From: Polytrichum commune
Lineage: Eukaryota > Streptophyta > Polytrichopsida > Polytrichales > Polytrichaceae
Length of the DNA stretch: 64,000 nt
Reading direction: 5' to 3'
Assembly: GCA_950295325.1 (NCBI GenBank)
Contig: OX485806.1
Location: forward strand, 16,926,001 to 16,990,000
Part shown: positions 1 through 10,526 of the stretch, piece by piece
How the letters are laid out: every line of letters starts with the position of its first letter
Numbering within the stretch: the first letter of the stretch is position 1
Program-made: the position numbers and the translations under genes
Notes under the pieces: generated by a model
Databases searched by the model: none
Seen by the model: only the letters and a program-made list of their open reading frames with translations
Told to the model about the DNA's origin: nothing

Positions 1-832
1 TGTACATCTGCGGTAACTTATGCAAATTTCCTTCATTTTGAAATTCGATCCCGGGGTAAATCTGCGGTAACTTATGCATTCATTCATTTCTCTTTCCAAA
101 GATTCACTCAACCATACATAATTTACATCTTTCGTGTGGAATGTGTACGATGTTCTCTGGGTGTTGAGGGATTGCACACAAGATTTTCAATTGATGATTT
201 GGAGTTGTTTTGGATGCAGAGATGTGAAAACATGGGATGGCTGAGTAATCATGTGGAGGTAGAAAATATGAAGGTGCAATTTAGCGAGCAATCGGACCGT
301 TAACCACAAGAAGGCTCATTTCTCTATCACCTTGCTTTCAAGGTTGTCCAAACATCCATTTCGAAGGTCTCCTCACCTGATGATGCAATACATAGTCTCT
401 TCTCAGTAGAGTTTAGTTTGTTGGTAATTACTAGAATGCTCTCCAATTGCAAGGGCAAGACTGTGTGTATGGGAAGGACGAGTCGTTCGATTTACAAGTT
501 ACCGAGTTGAAAATCGATCTGCATCAGCTATTTGTGAATGACCGTGCCGTGAAGGTATGTTACCTTTTCAAGCCTTAATTCTAGGACACTCTAGTCTCTT
601 TCCCAACTAGAGCGTCTCAAGATTTGATGGAAAAGTCTTTTTCGTAAGCACTGATGTGATTCCCAGAGTCTGTTGTCGACATTCGATATCCGTCTGAAGT
701 TACAACATCTGAGTGCATCGTCAGAAATTGTATGTGCTTAACCTTAGTTGATTCCAGAAGTAGTGCATGATTGATGACTTTAGGGGTTTTTTTCATTTGG
801 CAGTTGCAACAAACTGCATCTGAGCTCTCTAA

Positions 833-1337
833 GGGCATCACCACCCATGATGGCGCCTTGAACTGATGAACTGATGCTATTCATCAGTTTTCAATTCAGT
901 TCAGGTCGTAGATTGTTCAAGTGCCCCACCCATCGCTTCTTTTTTAGGGTAATTTTCTTCGGGGTAATTTTCCGGCACCTGAGGAGTTTTAGCTAGTTAC
1001 TTCTCAAACTCAACCATTTCATCTGTAAACTACACTAAATAGGGCAAAACCAGTGTCCCCATATTTTTCTCTAGGTAAATTGATTCGCTTGTCTTATTCT
1101 CCCATCGTTGCAATTCAAGGTAGCTTGTCCACTGCAAAACACCTAAGTTTTGCAAGACATTCACTGAAAATCGGATGTAGAGTAGTTTAGTTCATCCGTT
1201 TTGCAAATGGGTGGGGTAATTCCAGACTAAACTGAACTACTCTACATCTATTTTGCAGATGGGTGGGGCAATTCCAGACTAAACTGAACTACTCTACATC
1301 CGATTTTCAGTGAAGTCCGGGATGGGTGGCGATGCTC
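833..1337. mobile_element. Tourist-like MITE (degenerate)
   Basis: The ends are inverted repeats: GGGCATCACCACCCAT on the left and the complement of ATGGGTGGCGATGCTC on the right. Flanks are TAA on the left and TAC on the right, a near match to the 3-bp TWA duplication of PIF/Harbinger elements. There is no coding capacity. Inside, 1163-1193 and 1284-1313 form an inverted repeat of about 30 bp, and a 52-bp unit is tandemly duplicated (1206-1310). It falls in or next to an exon of the surrounding gene fragment. Confidence 0.6.
1206..1310 (+). repeat. Two-copy 52-bp tandem repeat
   Basis: Each unit starts ATGGGTGGGG(T/C)AATTCC and ends in TTTTGCAG or TTTTCAG, with only a few differences between copies. 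It lies inside the MITE at 833-1337. Confidence 0.8.
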
Positions 1338-1605
1338 TACATGCATAGCAAGTATATATAGTCACCTCCTCTACGAATATGAATTTCATGAAGGAATGTG
1401 CATCAATTGTGCACCCTACCTGTCACTGATTTGAAGCAGTGCGAGACCCTCACACACACAAAGATAATTGAGTTGATTACGAAAATGCGATGGATTCCCA
1501 AAGCGACATTCACTGCCAGATAATGAAGTGATTTGGAAGGCAACAAATTTTCCAGAAACCGACGAGGATGACAAGGGCATCAGAGTGTTTCGACATGTTT
1601 GACTG

Positions 1606-3178
1606 ATGACATTGGAAGACAGCAAGCTATCACTATTCACTAAAAAGCTCGGGGAGGTTATTGACGAAAATCGTAAAAACAACGTGTGATAAAAAAAAGT
1701 AAGGTCTAATATATTCATTGTAGATAAATTTTGCGTAAATGGTACATATAATATAGGGGGTTTTTAAATAATGAAACATGTTTATGTGTAAAATACCATC
1801 ACATATAATACCCTCTTTTATTGAGTCAGTATGGGGACGTTCGCGATTGGGGTACCAAGAATGAGTGTCTAACGGTTAAAGGACTAGAGTAGATAACTTT
1901 ACATAGTTAGTGTGCTTAGATTTGTATTGTGAAGCATATTTTGGATCATACCTACATTTAATATTCCATAATGAGTACACCGACAAGGTTAATTTACAAG
2001 GAATAGGGTTATCTAATATCATTTTGATTCCTCAACGGACATCTATGGTTGTTGTTAGAATTGTTAATCTTAGGAATAAGGAATGAAAAGGACAATAAAA
2101 ATTAATTGAAATGATCCCAATTTTCTTCCTCACACTTATCGTTTAATTGTGTACCAATAAAACTAAAGATGTATTGCATACCAATTGTATAGCTTTACCT
2201 ATGAAACCAAACATGGGCCACATTATACAATAGCATGGCTATATGAAAAAGGAACGTCTAGAAATATAATCGAACATAATAAAATATAAGTATGCAAACA
2301 TGACACTTACACCAAGATACTAGGATGGAAAACATGAAGTAATTCACCTCCGATGTACACTTCAATAATGAAATTGCTAGTGATGTGGCCCAAACAAGTC
2401 TTATGACCTCTCTACAAGTCTTATGACCTATCTACTCATTTCATAAAGGATTTATCTATTATTGGTATATTATTCAGAAAGAAATAATATATTTCTTGGT
2501 AAATTTTATGACCTATCTACTTATCTATTTAAATTTTATTATAAATTAAATAATAGTAAATCATAATAAACGTCGAGATCCAATGCAACATAGTCCTTGG
2601 TTCCTTTGTCCCAAAAGTAGTGCCCCAATCATGAATGGACCCGTACATGTAAAATAACGTGAAAACAATTACTAAGGGTAGCGGGTTTAGGATAGGGTCT
2701 ATGCTAGTGGATGAAAAGAGGTGATTTTCTGTTGAAAAAGCTTGGATGAATGATTTTGTAGGTTGGTTGGCTTGAATGTTATTGAACCAACATATCCAAT
2801 GTGAAGTTAAAGTTTTCTACCTACGTGCCGGGAGGGGAAATTTTAGCGCATTGTTTGAATTACAATCTTCTTTCAAATTTTCTTTGGAAGTATAAGTAAA
2901 ATAGGGTATTTTTAAATGATTCCCCCAAAAATTTATAATTACTGATGAGGTGTATTAAAATACAAGCATTTACCTTTACTTTAAAAAAACAACATACCTT
3001 ATAATCTTTTCTGCAAGGTAAATAACCCCCCGATAAATAAGTCATGAGCGCACGTGTATGCATTAATATAAGAGGGAGTGACCTCCCTGAGCTAAAAAGT
3101 CACACTAAAATCCCTATTCATGTTGTATAATTTCAAATTCCGTGTATATGAGAGACCCAAATTGAGCTCCAAAAGTGT
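1606..3178. other. AT-rich intergenic stretch
   Basis: No supported gene. Stop codons are frequent in all frames. A short local duplication of CAAGTCTTATGACC occurs near 2397-2430. At 3064-3086 the sequence GGGAGTGACCTCCCTG resembles the right terminus of the hAT-like element at 13535-13948, but no matching left end was seen. Confidence 0.5.
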
Positions 3179-3496
3179 TTAAGTCACCTTCTTTTCAATA
3201 CCTTGAGCTTGATCAATGGCACGCGGAAACCCATCAATGAGGTAGCGCTTTGCTTTCTCTATGCCCTGCTTCATGGCTTTTTCCAAGAGCTCCACAGTGA
3301 CCTCTATTGGCACCGACAACCCCTCCTTCATCAACTTCTCACAATTCTTCCCAACGTCTATCCCCTTTTTCACCTCATCCCCAAGAAAATCTCCTACTGA
3401 GAGATGCAAGAACCCAAAGTCGCACACAATTCTCTCACATTGTGTACCTTTCCCACAAATCAAGTGTACAAGAGAATAGATTATACTAGAGGACAT
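3179..3496 (-). pseudogene. UMP/CMP (adenylate-type) kinase exon fragment
   Basis: The family transfers phosphate from ATP to UMP or CMP in the cytosol. A 105-residue frame matches the N-terminal half of these kinases: the second half of the P-loop (GKGTQC), the helix with HLSVGDFL where kinases have HLSAGDLL, an NMP-binding region around MKEGLSVPIEVTVELL, and LIDGFPR with its conserved arginine. The glycine-rich first half of the P-loop (GGPGSG) is replaced by unrelated residues, and the lid and C-terminal half are absent. An AAG-GTGACT at the end may be an old splice donor, so this looks like a relic exon, not a retrocopy. Non-functional as it stands. Confidence 0.7.
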
Positions 3497-3639
3497 TTGG
3501 TGGAACTTTCAGTAACCTACACACATGTCCAAGGCCTGTAAAAGGCTTCAAGGTGTGTGAGCTTCAGAGAAGCATAAAAAATTCAATGAGTTTTAAATTG
3601 ATGCAACCATAGGAGTCATCACTTAGGGGGGGGGGGGGC

Positions 3640-6248
3640 GCACCAGGGGTGTACAGCCCGGTATATGTGTTGTAACCGTAGTTTTAGAGGTAACGGGGGT
3701 CGCATCAGGGGGGTACGTACCTGGTCGCATCTAGGTGTGTCAGAGGGAGCCGGGGACCGTGTGATGTGTCAGGTAACGGAGCCAAACACACAGACCTGAG
3801 GGTTCCATACCGCTGCTCGCAAGCAACGTTAGGCCGGACGTTGGATGATAACGCGTTTTCGTGGACAGAAAATGTCGACCAATGTTCCGTTTGGGTTGAC
3901 GGGTGCGTGCTCCCGACGCCTGCGCTGTCCAGGGTTTGCGCCTGATTGCGGTGCTTGCTTCGCCTGCTGCTCCGGTCGATTCGACGCTCAACACTCTTCG
4001 CCCACATTCCCATGCCCGTTGCTTGTTCCGTTTCCAAACTGTGGACGATACGGCTGCACGCGAACGGTTGTGTCTGTGTGCTTTGGAGGGCGTTTGCGAT
4101 TTTGAGCATTTTGGCGGGAGTTTGGGCGCGCTAGTGATCGCACCTGCGAGGTTCGGAGACTCCATCTACGGTTGCATCTGGTGAGTACATTGCAATCTCT
4201 ACTGTTGAGTTCCGCTTGCACTGTGGAAGTGGCAGGTCTGCGCTGGAGTTCTCTATCCCCGCCTGTGCCGTTCCATGCTGTCTGTGTGGGGTCTTTTTCT
4301 CTCGCTTTTGGTCGTGGTGAAGGCGTGCGACAAACTAGCAGCCTCCATGTGTACGTTGGTTTTCTTTCCTGTGGTATCTGCTTCGTCGATTTGTGTGGCC
4401 TGTTCTTGCTTGCGTGGGCATATTCTGGGAGCCCGGGTTTTATTTGTGTCGCCCCGGCCTCCGTGCATTTTCGTGGTGCGCCCTGTTGGTGTCCTCCGTC
4501 GTGTTCCCGGTGTGTGATGGCCACGAAGCCGTTTTCTTCGTGCTCTTCTTGCATGCTTCCTGCCTCGATGTTGCGTCGCCCTCGCCATCGCCGTGGCGAA
4601 CAGGGTTTGTGCTTGCTGTCATGCGCGTTGGGGTTTAGGGTTTTCGCGGATGGGGACGCCCTCGCTGCGCACCCTGCCAGGCACATGTTGCAAGCCTGTC
4701 ACCACAATCCCCCTCTGGTGGTTCGGAGGGTGTCAGGGGCTTTACGCATCGCCGACAGGACCCACTGCCACAGCGTGCGACCTCGCTCCCGTTTGCAAAC
4801 ACACGGTATGCATTTGTGTTCTTTACTGCATTTTGTGTTGGCTTCTCTTGTTGAACTCCGATTGTCTGCGCGTGCCACCTCCCGAATTGGGACCGAGGTG
4901 GGTTTGTTGCAGTGCCTATACACTCCCTGCAATACGTTGTTGTGCCATAGTTTACTGCGGGCCACTTTGGTTGGTGAATATCGTGTCCCTCTTTGCCTGC
5001 CATGCACAAGTGTTTCGGGTTGGGGTTTTGGGGATCTCGTTGCCAAGTTGGTCCTTATTCGTATACTTATGCTTGGGCGCAGCATAACCACGCTACATTT
5101 CCATCATGCTGCGCGCTGTGGGTTCCGCCAACTCAAACTGCCCTCCTCCTGGATCCAGCAGATTTTGAAAGATTGCTCCACTTCATGTGGGGAATGCGTA
5201 ATGCCGCCCGTGGGAGCTTTCCGACTGCATGTGGGGGCTAGGACTCACCTTTGCTAGAACTGTGGATGCCAGTTGCGTGTGCCAAACAGTCGCGTAGCAG
5301 GCATTTTGATTTTGAGGGAGTTTAGCTGTCGTGCAAGGGATCTTGACGGTTGCCAGTGGTCGTGACGCATCTGCAAGATTATGCTTGGGGAGGGCTCATG
5401 CCCAGCCTGCCCAGAAAATCCCCCCAGAGCATCCGTGACCAGCCGCATGCAAGCTGGATTTCAAGGGTTTTCCTTTTATGCTTTCGAGCACAGTGCATGT
5501 ATTCCATCTGGTAGGGACGTCGTTGTCCTCCAGTGCGGAGCTTGCGCCGGTGTGTCGATCCTCGCTGCCACAGATGTGGCAGCGTAGTTCGCTGTTTGGC
5601 TGCGTTTTTTCTTTTGGTGTGTGCAGCAGACGGCTCATTCCAGCTTTGTCTTTTGCGCATGCTTGTCGTAGTTGCAATTGGCAATGTCTTTGGGGTGGGG
5701 ATGATGGCTTGCCTTGTGCTCCGTCCATGCTCGCAAATGGCCCACATAATTGTCGTCTTCAGGGGCGGTTCTCTTCTTCTCTATTTCAGGTGGCGACCTC
5801 TGTCTGTGGGAGGTATTTTGCAGGCGCCCTCTGTTGCTCTTACATTGTGAACTCCACTGTGGACAGTCCGGGTGCAGACTGCCACTACCAAGAACCAGGG
5901 CGCAGTCTGCCACAGTCGAGCGACTCGCCCTCCACTGACTGGAGAAGACCTTGGTGCACATCCTGTTTCGGAAACCTTGGACGTTGTGGGTGCAACCGTC
6001 CCTACAGTTGTTTCCGAGTGTCGTGTGCCTCCGCTTGCCAGGTTTGTTCCCTGTCTGATTTCTACTGCCCTCGCCGCCTATCCTGTCTGCCTCTATCTGT
6101 TGGTGCTGCATTCATCCCGGGTGGTTGTGTGTGTGCGTGCCCGAAACTGACCCTCCATCCGCAACCTGCACTTGACGCATGCTTTCTGTGGGTGCACAAT
6201 GTTTGCTCACCCGCCTTCTGCTGACTGCAGACCATTCCGAGGGGATGG
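3640..6248 (+). other. Left non-coding half of the Harbinger element
   Basis: GC-rich with a strong G+T bias on the plus strand. Long open frames occur on both strands (for example 4172-5257 plus) but show no recognisable protein and come from the low stop frequency. A GTGAGTAC donor-like sequence occurs at 4180. The most likely role is 5' leader and introns of the Myb-like ORF downstream. Confidence 0.4.
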
Positions 6249-7397
6249 ATGATGCCGTGGACCTGGGGGATACCTTGCCACGTCCGATGTCTCCACAGCG
6301 AGGAGAAGAGTTTCGATTTTGGCTCCAGCTTCATGGAGACCCAGCTGCCCGCTTGCTCTGCGCCTGCAGCTTCAAGAAGGAATGCACGTGGCCGTGGGGG
6401 GGCTTCCAATGGTTGCTCATCATCTGCCCCATCACAGCCGCAGGGAGCAGTTCCTCACAAGGCACGTGGGCCAAACTGGACGGAGTCAGAGATGCTCGTC
6501 CTCATAGGGCAGAAGCGCCTCGAGTGGGACGGGCGACACAATTGTAATAGGCCTTCTCTTGCAAGGTTCGTATATGGTAGTACGGCATGGAAAGTGGTGT
6601 TGGAGGGGTGCTTGAGTGTGGTTGGCTTCTGATTGCAGGATGCCGACCAAATCACGAACAAGTGGGATGGGCTCATCAAGGAGTACAAGAAATTGAAGGA
6701 TTACATTGAGGCCTCGGGGTCGGGTAATTGGTGGGGCATGAGTAGAGAGGAGAAAAGGGAGTTGTCTAGAACTAGGAGGATGCTGCTGGAGTTTACCGAA
6801 AGTATGTATATCGAAATGGAAGGTTTTGTAGGGAAGCGGCAGATTTTTGGCAAGCCCACTAATGTCGTGGATTCCGACCGCCCAGTTGCACCAGTGCGGA
6901 GACCTTTTGGCCACAGCCCACCTGCAGCGTTTACACCTTCAGCTGCTCCAGCGTGCAGCCCCACAACAAGCGCAACGACCACACCCAATTCCACAACGCA
7001 AACTACCCCAGGCGATGACACCCCAGGCTCGACGGGTTGCAAGCAAAAATCATCGAGCACCGACAACATGGTGGATTTTGTAAGAGATTTCAACTCCGAC
7101 TACCTCGCACGCGTGGAAGCACAGCACAAGGACAAGCGCATGTGGAGGAGCAATGTTATGGCATTTGACACAGCCCGTGAGGCAAGGATAGCAAAGAAAG
7201 ATGCAGAAAATTTCAACATGGAGCAAAAACTTTATGAGTTGGAGGCAGAAAGAACAAAAAATTTGGGCAACATGACAACAGCCTTGCTCATGTTGGCTTC
7301 GTCCATGGACTCCCTCACAAGGTTCAGTCCTCAATCTCTAACTGTCGCATTTAATTTGCATATGTGTTTATTGTCACGTTCTTTGGGGATGCCTTGA
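6249..7397 (+). pseudogene. Harbinger ORF1, Myb/SANT-like DNA-binding protein, with in-frame stop
   Basis: The second protein of PIF/Harbinger elements binds the terminal repeats and helps the transposase act in the nucleus. A single frame gives a Ser/Ala/Gly-rich N-terminus, then a trihelix-type domain with three spaced tryptophans: NWTESEMLVLI, STAWKVV and ITNKWDGLIKEYKKL. A Pro/Thr/Ser linker follows, then a charged C-terminal helix. Between the second and third tryptophans a TGA at 6630-6632 interrupts the domain in the same frame. An intron to skip it does not work well: the donor at 6544 with the TTGCAG acceptor at 6633-6638 would itself create a stop. The stop could derive from CGA. 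Methionine 6333 is an alternative start. The 3' end overlaps the transposase stop by 24 nt tail to tail. Confidence 0.65.
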
Positions 7398-9122
7398 GGT
7401 GTGGTCCGCATTTTGGATGCGCACAAGGTAGTCTAGAATGTCCTCTCTTGCCATCTTGCCTTCTAGCAATGCTCTTTCCTCGCTCACAAGGCCCATGGGT
7501 TTTGGAGGGCGGAAATCATTGTCCTCTTCCGTATTGGCAGCTTCGTGGACATCCATTCGTGGCAAGTGGCAGTCCTCTAGAATTTGATCCAATGTGCGAT
7601 CCTTGCTCGCAAGGAGGATGTTGTGCAGTACACAACATGCATGCACCACAGTGGGTAAGAAGTCAAGTTTCAGCGAGGTCTTAGTTCCAATTTCCTTGAA
7701 CCTTGCTTTGAGTATCCCGAATCCCCGCTCGACGCTCATTCGGGTTGAGGAATGTTTGCGATTGAACCAGGCTTCCTCTGCCGTTAGAGGCATCCCCATG
7801 GGTCCTGTCTTGAAAGGTGTTATGCACCAGATCAAGAGGGGGTACCTGCGGTCCGCCACTATGTAGGGAAGAAAAGGAAGTCCCGCAGGCCATGTCATAG
7901 GGTCGTCATGGAACCCTCCCATTATTCCCTCCTCCACTCTCCGATACAACTCCGATGACTTGAAATGTGTGTTGTCATGCAAACTGCCTGGAGGCCCTAT
8001 GTTCACTGATGTAAAGTAGCACTTGGTGTCCACCACGCCTTGTAGTAAAATAGAGAAAGATTTGTTCCGATTGCGGTGGTCGGCCGCCACAATACTATTG
8101 GGCGGCGCTTGAATGTACACATGCGATACATCAATAGCCCCGATACAGTTAGGGAGCCATTGCTTGGACTGGAAGGCGGAGGTCACCCTTGCCAATCTCC
8201 TGCTTGCAGGCCACGCAATGAGGTGACTGAAGTTTATGCTAATGGCCGAGCACACCTGCCTTAGAATTTGGTGCACCGTGGATTTGCCTATGGCGGCCTT
8301 GTCGGCGACAAGAGTTATTGAAACACCATGCATTAGCTTGAATAGTGTCACAACTACCTTTTTCTCAACACCAACGGGTTGCCGCCAGTGCGTATGTTGT
8401 CCTTGAATGTATGGGCGCAGGTCGTGCACCAACCGGTCGAATGTTGTCCTTCGCACCCGCAATATGTCGTAGAACATGTCGGGGGTGTATATGTTGAACA
8501 GGTATTCCTCGAACCAGCACGTGGAGCGTGGCTTGACATACCACTTTGCATCCACGACATGAATGTGCCAAGCGAGGAGGTCAAGTAGATCTCTCACATG
8601 TGGGTGCTCCAACTCGTCCTCCTCGGGCTCATGTTTTGCGAAAGGATTGGGTGCTGCATCGACGCCTCGTTCCTCAGTCCATCTTTTTGTTCGTTTTTTG
8701 TATGCAAGTTGTGCTCTGCTTGCCTCGGTTGATGTTGTGTACATGTGCATGATAGCGACGGACATGTCAATGCACGCCATGATGACGGGAATGGCGGAGG
8801 TCAATTCTAATGCACCGTTTGAATCTACATTCGGTGGAGGGTGCAGAGGGTTGTTGGTCCCCTCTCCGCATGGCGGCAGTGGGCGTACGGGCGAGAAAAT
8901 TGGTGCTGCAGGAGGAGGCGAATCAATGCCAAGAAGACACTCCAGCTCTGGAGTGGCAGCCGAGGCCGTTGGTGTGGCAGCAGGAGCGCACCGCACAAAG
9001 GCAGGCACGTCAAGAGGCGGCAGCGGGGACGTGGGAGGGTCCACATCTGGGTCCGAGTGAGCTGGGATATGCACCACAGAACTTCGAACCTTCACACACA
9101 AATAGACGCAATTTAATGGCAT
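7374..9122 (-). CDS. PIF/Harbinger transposase (DDE_Tnp_4 / HARBI1-like)
   Basis: Cuts and pastes the element using an RNase H-fold DDE nuclease. The 582-residue frame is uninterrupted. Residues 1-100 are a Pro/Ala-rich leader. An HTH-like region lies around 225-290 (TTFDRLVHDLRPYI, then VADKAAIGKSTVHQIL). The catalytic core follows with D331 (IGAIDVSH), D424 (IVADRRYPL) and E465 (SVERGFGILKARF). The HACCVLHNIL motif typical of the family is present near 494-503. All three catalytic acids are kept, although the residues after D331 and D424 differ from the common GTH and SGYP. The first ATG is at 9122; an upstream exon is possible because an AAG-GTTCGA donor-like site occurs near the N-terminus. 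It is transcribed toward the convergent Myb-like ORF. Confidence 0.9.
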   Translation of the reverse strand: MPLNCVYLCVKVRSSVVHIPAHSDPDVDPPTSPLPPLDVPAFVRCAPAATPTASAATPELECLLGIDSPPPAAPIFSPVRPLPPCGEGTNNPLHPPPNVDSNGALELTSAIPVIMACIDMSVAIMHMYTTSTEASRAQLAYKKRTKRWTEERGVDAAPNPFAKHEPEEDELEHPHVRDLLDLLAWHIHVVDAKWYVKPRSTCWFEEYLFNIYTPDMFYDILRVRRTTFDRLVHDLRPYIQGQHTHWRQPVGVEKKVVVTLFKLMHGVSITLVADKAAIGKSTVHQILRQVCSAISINFSHLIAWPASRRLARVTSAFQSKQWLPNCIGAIDVSHVYIQAPPNSIVAADHRNRNKSFSILLQGVVDTKCYFTSVNIGPPGSLHDNTHFKSSELYRRVEEGIMGGFHDDPMTWPAGLPFLPYIVADRRYPLLIWCITPFKTGPMGMPLTAEEAWFNRKHSSTRMSVERGFGILKARFKEIGTKTSLKLDFLPTVVHACCVLHNILLASKDRTLDQILEDCHLPRMDVHEAANTEEDNDFRPPKPMGLVSEERALLEGKMAREDILDYLVRIQNADHTSRHPQRT

Positions 9123-10154
9123 GAAACAAGAAACATAGCGAGGTGTCGAGCATAGTTAGTGGTACTCGTAGGCAACCAGGAATGGCGAGCACAGCAGCTG
9201 CCACCCGCAGCAGAATGCCAGAGTTCAAAGTTTAGTCGTTATTGGTTTGTAGGTGCAGACCAGAACTGTGATGAACACGGAAAATTCTGGCCATATGTGG
9301 AACATGCTTGTTGGCAAGGACCAGTTTGTTTATACAGTGTATTTGAAATTTGAGGCAGCCAACTCTGCCCGATGCTTCCAATGACTGATTACATGTTTGG
9401 GCTATCTGGTTGTGAGAATGTGGGGTTGCCTTGTTGTGGGTATGGACCCCCAGACCCTAGAGTCTGGCGATTGGAAACCGTAATGCCCAGCAGGGCCAGT
9501 AGCCCTTGCCAAGAGCGCACAGCAATGATTACGCAACTCCTCAGACCCTAACAAAAAAACCAGTCGTGCTACTGGAATCGGTCAAAGAGAAACAGAACGC
9601 AGAGTTTCAATAATGGACAGGACCCCAGGCTCAACATACACTCTGCCAACACCTGCCCACACACACAACGAAAAGAACCTAGAAACAAAGTAAAAAGCAC
9701 AACAAATACCATGCGATGTGACACAGAGAGACTGAATGCCCGGGAGTGCGCGGTACTGGCAGGGAGGATTACGGCCGAGTCCATTCCAAGTTGCGTCGCA
9801 AACGTCGAGACTGATCTACGGTGCATGCCACCAAAATGCCTGAACCCGAAGCCAAAAAACGAGGTGCAGGGGACAACACGGCAGTATAGCATGCAAATTG
9901 GAGAGTGGGCACAGTTGAAAGAACACTCAGGGCAACCACAAGCATGCGAAACTGCCCACGTCTGGAGGAATGGTGGCAGGAAAGCTGAATAAATGCCAGC
10001 AGAATGAATTTTGTATTAAATCACAGCAGCCAAATTGGCATACCGCAGGCAGCAGGGAACTGCATGGATGCCACGATACAGAAGAGCATGTCACGGTGCA
10101 GAAGAGGTTCTCGTGAAAGGTGAATTCTAAAATGTAACCTATAACTGCAAGCAC

Positions 10155-10526
10155 CTGAGGCTGCAGAGTTCGAATTGCGGCATCCACTGCGGCCAGCCTC
10201 CCCCGCAGCACTTCGAAGGGGCCGGCGACCAGGTCTTCTGCAGCTTCGCGTTGGATGTGCGGCGTGGACGCAGGCAAAACCTCCTCATCGTTGCGAACCA
10301 TGAACAGTAGAGCGCGTCCGAGGTCATGCGACTCGAGCTCGGCCTCGGAGTCGAACCGCAACATGAGACCTTCCAGATTGCTGCAATCTTCTTGCAGCTC
10401 CCACCTGCAATACATCTCCACAAGCGGGAGAAGTTGCATGCAGGTGGCACGCACCGCGTGTGGGGAGGGAGATGTACCGGCGGCATGCCTGCGCCACACA
10501 AGTTGCCCTGCGGGAGGAGAAGCCAT
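10155..10526 (-). CDS. Unidentified coding exon inside the Harbinger element
   Basis: Starts with ATG and stays open for 124 codons to a good donor (CAG then GTGCTT). Codon third positions are GC-rich and the product looks like a folded acidic helical protein: MYCRWELQEDCSNLEGLML, then DLGRALLFMVRNDEEVLP, then EVLRGRLAAVDAAIRTLQ. It matches no family I know. It lies on the same strand as the transposase and about 1 kb upstream, so it may be a 5' exon of the transposase gene, a third element gene, or a captured host exon. Confidence 0.45.

Larger units (their letters stand above)
220..1523 (+). pseudogene. Unidentified multi-exon gene fragment interrupted by a MITE
   Basis: Not recognised. 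Plausible exons are 220-258, 435-554 and 667-729, all phase 0 with AG before and GT after (donors GTAGAA, GTATGT, GTATGT), plus an exon starting at 804. Joined, they give an uninterrupted charged, helix-prone stretch of about 83 residues containing ESFDLQVTELKIDL and SLLSTFDIRLKLQHL, which suggests a coiled-coil or helical protein. The exon at 804 runs straight into the MITE at 833. After the MITE, 1431-1523 could be the last exon (KIIELITKMRWIPK, stop TAA). An overlapping frame ending at 1605 is also open, so a frameshift there is possible. The 5' part lies outside the window. It could be a live gene if the MITE sits in an intron, but the open frame running into it makes a broken gene more likely. 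Confidence 0.35.

Noticed and set aside
611-643. Exon candidate between exons 2 and 3 of the first gene
   Set aside because: Would require a 23-nt intron after it; a single 112-nt intron (555-666) explains the region better.
3740-4686. Overlapping minus-strand frames at the left Harbinger end
   Set aside because: Arg/Pro/Thr-rich products typical of random GC-rich sequence and antisense to the likely transcript.
4172-5257. 361-codon open frame on the plus strand in the Harbinger left half
   Set aside because: GC-rich, stop-poor DNA with long frames on both strands; the product is Cys/Leu/Ser-rich without domain or conserved pattern and contains splice-like signals.
6544-6638. Intron in Harbinger ORF1 to bypass the TGA
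   Set aside because: The GTAATA donor joins in the wrong phase and creates TGA at the junction; other donors are too close or out of phase.
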